Shown piece by piece: positions 5,246 through 7,886 of a stretch of DNA of 7,886 nucleotides. Under the pieces are notes generated by a model. The model did no database searches and had not been told where the DNA came from. It saw only the letters and a list, made by a program, of their open reading frames with translations. Each line of letters begins with the position of its first letter. Within the stretch, counting starts at the first letter, position 1. The translations under genes and the position numbers were made by a program. Origin of the DNA: Thermoplasmata archaeon (GTDB taxonomy: Archaea > Thermoplasmatota > Thermoplasmata > Thermoplasmatales > Thermoplasmataceae); NCBI GenBank assembly GCA_021845155.1, contig JAKBSB010000056.1, positions 1 through 7,886 on the forward strand, given 5' to 3'.

Positions 5246-5280
5246 CTACCTATAAAATATGAAGGGAAATTTACAGGTAG
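5246..5280. promoter_or_regulatory. Inverted repeat overlapping the hydrolase promoter (candidate operator)
   Basis: CTACCTATAAA (5246-5256) and TTTACAGGTAG (5270-5280) pair at 10 of 11 positions around a 13-base spacer. The left arm contains the hydrolase's TATA box (minus-strand TTTATAGG, centred about 25 bases before the ATG at 5230). A protein bound here would block TBP, so repression of the hydrolase is the simplest reading. The site lies between two divergent genes and might affect both. Confidence 0.45.
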
Positions 5281-5331
5281 TTTAACAGAGCGGTACAAAA
5301 ATTCTTCCAGCATTCAAAATAGCCCCTGCGT

Positions 5332-5520
5332 ATGTTAAATCTCCCAAAAATTAAGTCAATTGACGAATATTTGAATCGTAAATTTTATATGCATCCCATG
5401 GTTCATTTTGTAATGATGGGGGTGAAGCTTCTGGAAAAAGGAAAGTATGAATGTTCAATGTGCGGAGTGGAACATGAGAGGGAAATAGATGCCATACAGT
5501 GCGGCTGTGGCTATGACTGA
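5332..5520 (+). CDS. Small zinc-ribbon-like protein, function unknown
   Basis: A 62-residue protein. The N-terminal half (PKIKSIDEYLNRKFYMHPMV, 5-24) is probably helical and ends in a Met/His/Phe-rich segment. The C-terminal half holds four cysteines, C41-S-M-C44 and C57-G-C59, with the spacing of a small zinc ribbon or half-finger: YECSMCGVEHEREIDAIQCGCGYD-type ending (39-62), within which His48 could also bind metal. The ATG at 5332 has no Shine-Dalgarno; a weak A-rich TATA-like stretch (5295-5304) about 30 bases upstream would suit a leaderless mRNA. I do not recognise a named family. Codon pattern and a coherent metal site make it a real gene more likely than not. It is transcribed away from the hydrolase. 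Confidence 0.6.
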   Translation: MLNLPKIKSIDEYLNRKFYMHPMVHFVMMGVKLLEKGKYECSMCGVEHEREIDAIQCGCGYD

Positions 5521-5534
5521 TTTCAACCAGGCTA

Positions 5535-5549
5535 TTATTTGGCAAATAA
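5535..5549. terminator. 7-bp inverted repeat downstream of zinc-ribbon gene
   Basis: TTATTTG (5535-5541) and CAAATAA (5543-5549) are exact inverted arms around one base, starting 15 bases after the stop at 5518-5520. It could help end transcription or mark the end of the TnpB-like remnant. As an RNA hairpin the loop is too tight for all seven pairs, so it may be a DNA site. Confidence 0.3.
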
Positions 5550-5628
5550 CAGTGATCTCCTCTCCCAGATCCCGCAGTGAGCTTCCTAATTCGAAGGTTG
5601 CTGGCGGAATCTCCATGGGCTTGGATTC

Positions 5629-5643
5629 CCTTCGACCCGAAGG
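5629..5643. other. Hairpin, 6-bp GC-rich stem with 3-base loop
   Basis: CCTTCG-ACC-CGAAGG is a perfect stem. On the minus strand it falls in codons for PSGRR of the TnpB-like tail, a place where tnpB genes overlap their guide (omega/re) RNA. Confidence 0.5.
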
Positions 5644-5674
5644 TACGCCGTCCTTCTTTCTAAGCCATCCACTT

Positions 5675-5692
5675 TGCGTGCACAGGCACGCA
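5675..5692. other. Hairpin, 7-bp GC-rich stem with 4-base loop
   Basis: TGCGTGC-ACAG-GCACGCA is a perfect stem, the strongest hairpin in the window. It is 31 bases from the 5629-5643 hairpin and no T-run follows on either strand, so it is unlikely to be a simple terminator. It is more likely part of a structured transposon end or RNA. Confidence 0.55.
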
Positions 5693-5840
5693 TGAAGCAA
5701 TATGTTATCTCTCCTCTTTCACTCCTGTCGGTCAGTGGACTGAACAATATCCTGACAACAATATTGTGTTTTCCCTCGTTTTATCCCATATTTTGCGAAA
5801 GGAGAATTCCAGCTCGATATGTTAAAAAATTTACTTCAAA

Positions 5841-5854
5841 GGAAATATTAAAAT
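5841..5854 (+). promoter_or_regulatory. BRE/TATA promoter of the DUF3311-permease operon
   Basis: GGAAA followed by TATTAAAAT (5846-5854) is centred 29 bases before the ATG at 5879. Transcription would begin at or next to the A of the start codon, giving a leaderless mRNA; no Shine-Dalgarno is present, in agreement. Confidence 0.65.
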
Positions 5855-5878
5855 AGACTTTAGATCATTGCTCTTTTC

Positions 5879-6088
5879 ATGAATAAATTTCTGAAATTTA
5901 TTCTCCTAGCCATACCGTATTTTTTCATGGTACTTGGTATAGGGATCTATAACCGTGTTAATCCGGAAGTAGGAGGTTGGCCGTTCTTTTATTGGTATCA
6001 ACTTCTCTGGATATTTATTGCTGCTGCCATAACGATGACTGTATATTACGTTGAAAAAGTCGAGCAGGCCAAAGGAAGTGGTAGCTGA
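5879..6088 (+). CDS. DUF3311 small membrane protein, partner of the SSS permease
   Basis: A 69-residue protein with two membrane helices: about residues 5-23 (LKFILLAIPYFFMVLGIGI) and 38-57. Between them lies the family signature YNRVNPEVGGWPFFYWYQLLW. This pattern (IPY...G...YNRV-x-P...G-x-P-F-x-Y-W-x-Q-L-x-W) is typical of DUF3311 proteins, which are nearly always encoded just before a sodium:solute symporter-type permease, as here. The TGA overlaps the permease ATG by one base (TGATG), so translation is coupled. The role is probably a small accessory subunit or stabiliser of the transporter; this is inferred from constant pairing, not shown. Leaderless start, first gene of the operon. Confidence 0.9.
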   Translation: MNKFLKFILLAIPYFFMVLGIGIYNRVNPEVGGWPFFYWYQLLWIFIAAAITMTVYYVEKVEQAKGSGS

Positions 6089-7575
6089 TGGCTGTTTCAC
6101 TTGCGCAATATGCGATATTCTTTGGTGTCGTTATTATTGTTCTGGCAATAGGATTTCTCGCATATTTTTGGAGAAAGCCAAAGACAATGGATGACATCGC
6201 CGAATGGGGTATAGGAGGGAGAAGATTCGGTACTGTTGTCATGTGGTTCCTGCTCGGTGGTGATCTTTATACTGCATACACTCTCATAGCAGTGCCGGGC
6301 CTGGCATCAAGCAGTGGGACTCTGGGAATGTTCGCTGTGACATATGGGATAATGATCTACCCAATAGTATACGCCACTATGCCAAGGTTATGGACAGTAT
6401 CCAAAAAAAGGGGGTATATAACCGCATCTGATTTCGTAAAGGACAGATTTTCGAGCAAATTTTTTGCTCTTCTGATTGCCCTTACAGGTGTTCTGGCTGA
6501 ATTGCCATATATCGCCCTTCAGATCGTTGGCATAAAGTACGTTTTGAGTGCCCTTCTTATACCTGTCACCATTGCCCTTATAATTGCTTTCCTTTTAGTT
6601 GCAGGTTTTACATTCCTGAGCGGGTTGAGAGGACCAGCCCTAACTGCAATTGCAAAAGACGCAATAATATGGTTATCAGTACTTGTGGTGATTATATATA
6701 TTCCAATAAAGCTTGGAGGCTTTACCCACATGTTCGCTGCTGCGGGTGCAATATCACCAAAGACCATATCCCTGCCACCTGTACTGCAACTTGGATATGT
6801 TACCCTTGCTCTTGGATCGGCTCTGGCACTTTTCCTCTATCCTCACGCAGTATCGGGGACTCTTGGGTCAAAAGATTCAAGAACAATAAAAAGAAACGCG
6901 TCTCTTTTGCCACTTTATAACGTACTCCTGTTATTTGTTGCAATACTGGGAATTGCTGCAGTGGTCCAGGCGGGACATCTATATACGCCGGCAAACAGTT
7001 CACTGGCTTTCCCTGATCTGATAATTGCCGAAATGCCCAGTACATTCACCGCATTTGTCTTTGCGGCAGTTGTTGTGGGTAGTATAGTGCCTGCCTCCAT
7101 AATGGCAATAGCATCAGCAAACCTTCTCACGAGAAATGTATATCTGGAATATATTAACCCCAATGCATCATCTGGAACCCAAACATGGCTGTCCAGAACA
7201 TTGGTCGTGGTTGTTATTATTGCGGCGCTTGCATTCTCCCTCGTACCGGCAGCATCTACCGAGATAGTTTACCTGCAGACAATGGGAGGGGCCTTTATAT
7301 TACAAACCTTGCCGGCCGTATACATCTCCCTATATACAAGAAAAGTAAACAAGTATGCGGCTGGACTGGGTTGGTTTGCAGGAATGACCACTGCAATAGC
7401 GATGCTGTATCAGCTTGGGTTTGGTACATCTCTCTACAAGAACCTTGATTTCATATATGTTGGTATATTCGCCCTTGTTGTCAATCTCATTGTAACGGGC
7501 GTCATAATGCTGGTATTCATGGCAATGGGCAAGGTAAAGGATGAGGGGATAATAGACAATAATGAATTTACCTGA
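6088..7575 (+). CDS. SSS-family permease, MctP-like (probable monocarboxylate transporter)
   Basis: A 495-residue integral membrane protein with about 13 hydrophobic segments, the size and topology of the solute:sodium symporter family. Landmarks are WGIGGRRFG (40-48) after the first helix, FLLGGDLYTAYTLIAVPG (54-71), PRLWTVSKKRGYITASDFVK (99-118), LPYIALQIVGIKYVL (139-153), the SSS signature-like GLRGPALTAIAKDAIIW (179-195), LALFLYPHAVSGTLGS (246-261) and ASIMAIASANLLTRNVY (336-352). The pattern is closest to MctP-type permeases, which move lactate, pyruvate and related acids. The substrate is therefore a likely monocarboxylate but not certain. In the segment corresponding to the Na+ site of helix 8, where SSS proteins usually carry a Ser/Thr pair, I read MAIASAN, so the coupling ion may differ. 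It follows DUF3311 with a one-base overlap and ends four bases from a strong terminator. Confidence 0.9.
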   Translation: MAVSLAQYAIFFGVVIIVLAIGFLAYFWRKPKTMDDIAEWGIGGRRFGTVVMWFLLGGDLYTAYTLIAVPGLASSSGTLGMFAVTYGIMIYPIVYATMPRLWTVSKKRGYITASDFVKDRFSSKFFALLIALTGVLAELPYIALQIVGIKYVLSALLIPVTIALIIAFLLVAGFTFLSGLRGPALTAIAKDAIIWLSVLVVIIYIPIKLGGFTHMFAAAGAISPKTISLPPVLQLGYVTLALGSALALFLYPHAVSGTLGSKDSRTIKRNASLLPLYNVLLLFVAILGIAAVVQAGHLYTPANSSLAFPDLIIAEMPSTFTAFVFAAVVVGSIVPASIMAIASANLLTRNVYLEYINPNASSGTQTWLSRTLVVVVIIAALAFSLVPAASTEIVYLQTMGGAFILQTLPAVYISLYTRKVNKYAAGLGWFAGMTTAIAMLYQLGFGTSLYKNLDFIYVGIFALVVNLIVTGVIMLVFMAMGKVKDEGIIDNNEFT

Positions 7576-7601
7576 GATATACTCTATCTCAAATTTTTTT
7601 T
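7574..7601 (+). terminator. Stem-loop plus T8 terminator of the permease operon
   Basis: GAGATA (7574-7579) and TATCTC (7585-7590) form a perfect 6-bp stem with a 5-base loop, followed by AAA and eight T (7594-7601). The stem begins inside the permease stop codon. This is the clearest terminator in the window. Confidence 0.75.
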
Positions 7602-7655
7602 GATTTCACCCTATATTGGATCACCTTTTATTTCAGATATCGGGGAATACTTGAA

Positions 7656-7757
7656 ATGAATGAACAAGAAATTCCGACATTTGAAGGAGATAAGTTTCAA
7701 CCCGATACTCCGCGGCATCAGAATAATTGCCTGACTAAACAAATAGTATTATTATGA
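7656..7757 (+). CDS. Short orphan ORF, possibly the 5' end of a gene interrupted by the IS607 element
   Basis: ATG at 7656 opens a 33-codon frame beginning MNEQEIPTFEGDKFQPDTPR. A TATA-like TTTTATTTC (7627-7635) is centred about 25 bases upstream, the leaderless spacing. The first 24 residues look like a normal hydrophilic N-terminus; the last nine (CLTKQIVLL) run into very AT-rich sequence. IS607 elements insert without target duplication, so a gene cut near 7725 is a fair reading. I do not recognise the family, and it may be non-coding. Confidence 0.3.
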   Translation: MNEQEIPTFEGDKFQPDTPRHQNNCLTKQIVLL

Positions 7758-7796
7758 ACCAAATTGTAATTCCATATAGTCTATGATAACGATAGC

Positions 7797-7805
7797 ATTA
7801 TATAC
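7797..7805 (+). promoter_or_regulatory. TATA box of the IS607 recombinase
   Basis: ATTATATAC is centred 28 bases before the ATG at 7829 and no Shine-Dalgarno is present, so a leaderless transcript is expected. The following ATATATAT tract makes the exact box position uncertain. Confidence 0.5.
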
Positions 7806-7828
7806 ACATAATATATATATTATTAACA

Positions 7829-7886
7829 ATGAAAGCTGAAGAAGTCCTGAACCTGTTACAGATATCCAGAAAGACGCTTCATGAGA
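7829..7886 (+). CDS. tnpA: IS607-type serine recombinase (TnpA), N-terminus, cut by window end
   Basis: The 19 visible residues, MKAEEVLNLLQISRKTLHE, are the MerR-like helix-turn-helix that begins IS607-family transposases (usual form K-x-x-E-V-L-x-L-L-x-I-S-R-x-T-L). The catalytic serine-recombinase domain and any tnpB partner would lie beyond 7886. IS607 transposition uses a serine recombinase and leaves no terminal inverted repeats, so the left end of the element cannot be placed exactly; it should lie between the permease terminator (7601) and 7829, probably after about 7725. Other MerR-type regulators could begin similarly, but the match to IS607 is close. Confidence 0.65.
   Translation, partial: MKAEEVLNLLQISRKTLHE

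Larger units (their letters stand above)
5455..5718 (-). pseudogene. Probable C-terminal remnant of a TnpB-like (IS200/IS605-IS607) gene
   Basis: Minus-strand frame without an upstream body. It reads KRRDNILLHACLCTQSGW from about 5718, then a tail with GVPSGRRESKPMEIPP and ELGSSLRDLGEEITVI (to about 5551). I know TnpB proteins to end with an N-A-x-N-I-L helix after the zinc finger and a tail of the type P-x-E...SSVREAG, which this resembles. The match is by pattern memory and is not strong. Upstream of 5719 the frame has a stop, and no RuvC or zinc-finger motif can be followed, so only the 3' end remains. The frame continues to 5455 only because it runs antisense through the zinc-ribbon gene. 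Two strong hairpins lie inside it (5629-5643 and 5675-5692). Confidence 0.35.

Noticed and set aside
5580..5650. tRNA-like TTCGAA and GGTCGAAGG patterns
   Set aside because: No acceptor stem, anticodon arm or CCA-compatible layout could be built around them on either strand.
5743..5766. ACAATAT direct repeat with a 10-base palindrome
   Set aside because: Short, AT-rich and not placed near a start codon or promoter; chance is sufficient.
5489..5856. Plus-strand ORFs of 60-68 codons in the gap
   Set aside because: They begin inside hairpins or the zinc-ribbon gene, and have no ribosome site, promoter or coherent composition.
1..7886. CRISPR array or intact defence island
   Set aside because: No regularly spaced repeats and no intact effector genes; the only defence-like genes are the dead vapBC remnant and a possible TnpB tail.

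Overview
The window looks like an archaeal chromosome segment, most likely from a member of the Thermoplasmata (Thermoplasmatales-like acidophiles). This is inferred from gene content and style, since no marker gene is present. The supporting signs are AT-rich DNA, several genes with a TATA-like box about 25-30 bases before the start codon (leaderless transcription), Shine-Dalgarno motifs mainly before internal genes, a winged-helix regulator paired with a three-helix membrane protein, a catalytic-domain-only aspartokinase, a VapBC remnant and an IS607-type recombinase.

Layout. Positions 1-888 are the 3' end of a secreted or surface protein with two tandem NTF2/SnoaL-like domains. It overlaps by ATGA a winged-helix regulator (885-1256), which is followed at once by a small membrane protein (1259-1543). 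After an oligo-T stretch come aspartate-semialdehyde dehydrogenase (1713-2765) and a short aspartokinase (2766-3686) that directly abut. They make aspartate semialdehyde for threonine, methionine and lysine synthesis. A possible 27-codon leader ORF (1633-1716) ends in an ATGA overlap with asd.

Positions 3775-4390 are a graveyard: the first 31 codons of a lost Fe-S protein on the plus strand run into a degraded vapBC toxin-antitoxin locus on the minus strand. The antitoxin has one frameshift. The toxin has one frameshift and has lost its C-terminal half, while the operator palindrome and promoter are still intact. A minus-strand ABHD14-like alpha/beta hydrolase (4601-5230) follows, with an inverted repeat over its promoter, and then a small zinc-ribbon protein (5332-5520). 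The 5521-5878 gap holds three hairpins and what looks like the C-terminal tail of a TnpB-like gene on the minus strand.

A leaderless operon encodes a DUF3311 protein and an SSS-family (MctP-like) monocarboxylate permease (5879-7575) and ends in a clear stem plus T8 terminator. The right edge has a short orphan ORF (7656-7757) and the first codons of an IS607-type serine recombinase (7829 onward), so a mobile element begins near the edge.

No CRISPR array, tRNA, rRNA or recognisable intact defence system is visible. The most notable items are the broken vapBC and Fe-S junction, the tandem NTF2-like secreted protein, the ACT-less aspartokinase, and the TnpB-tail remnant with structured hairpins.
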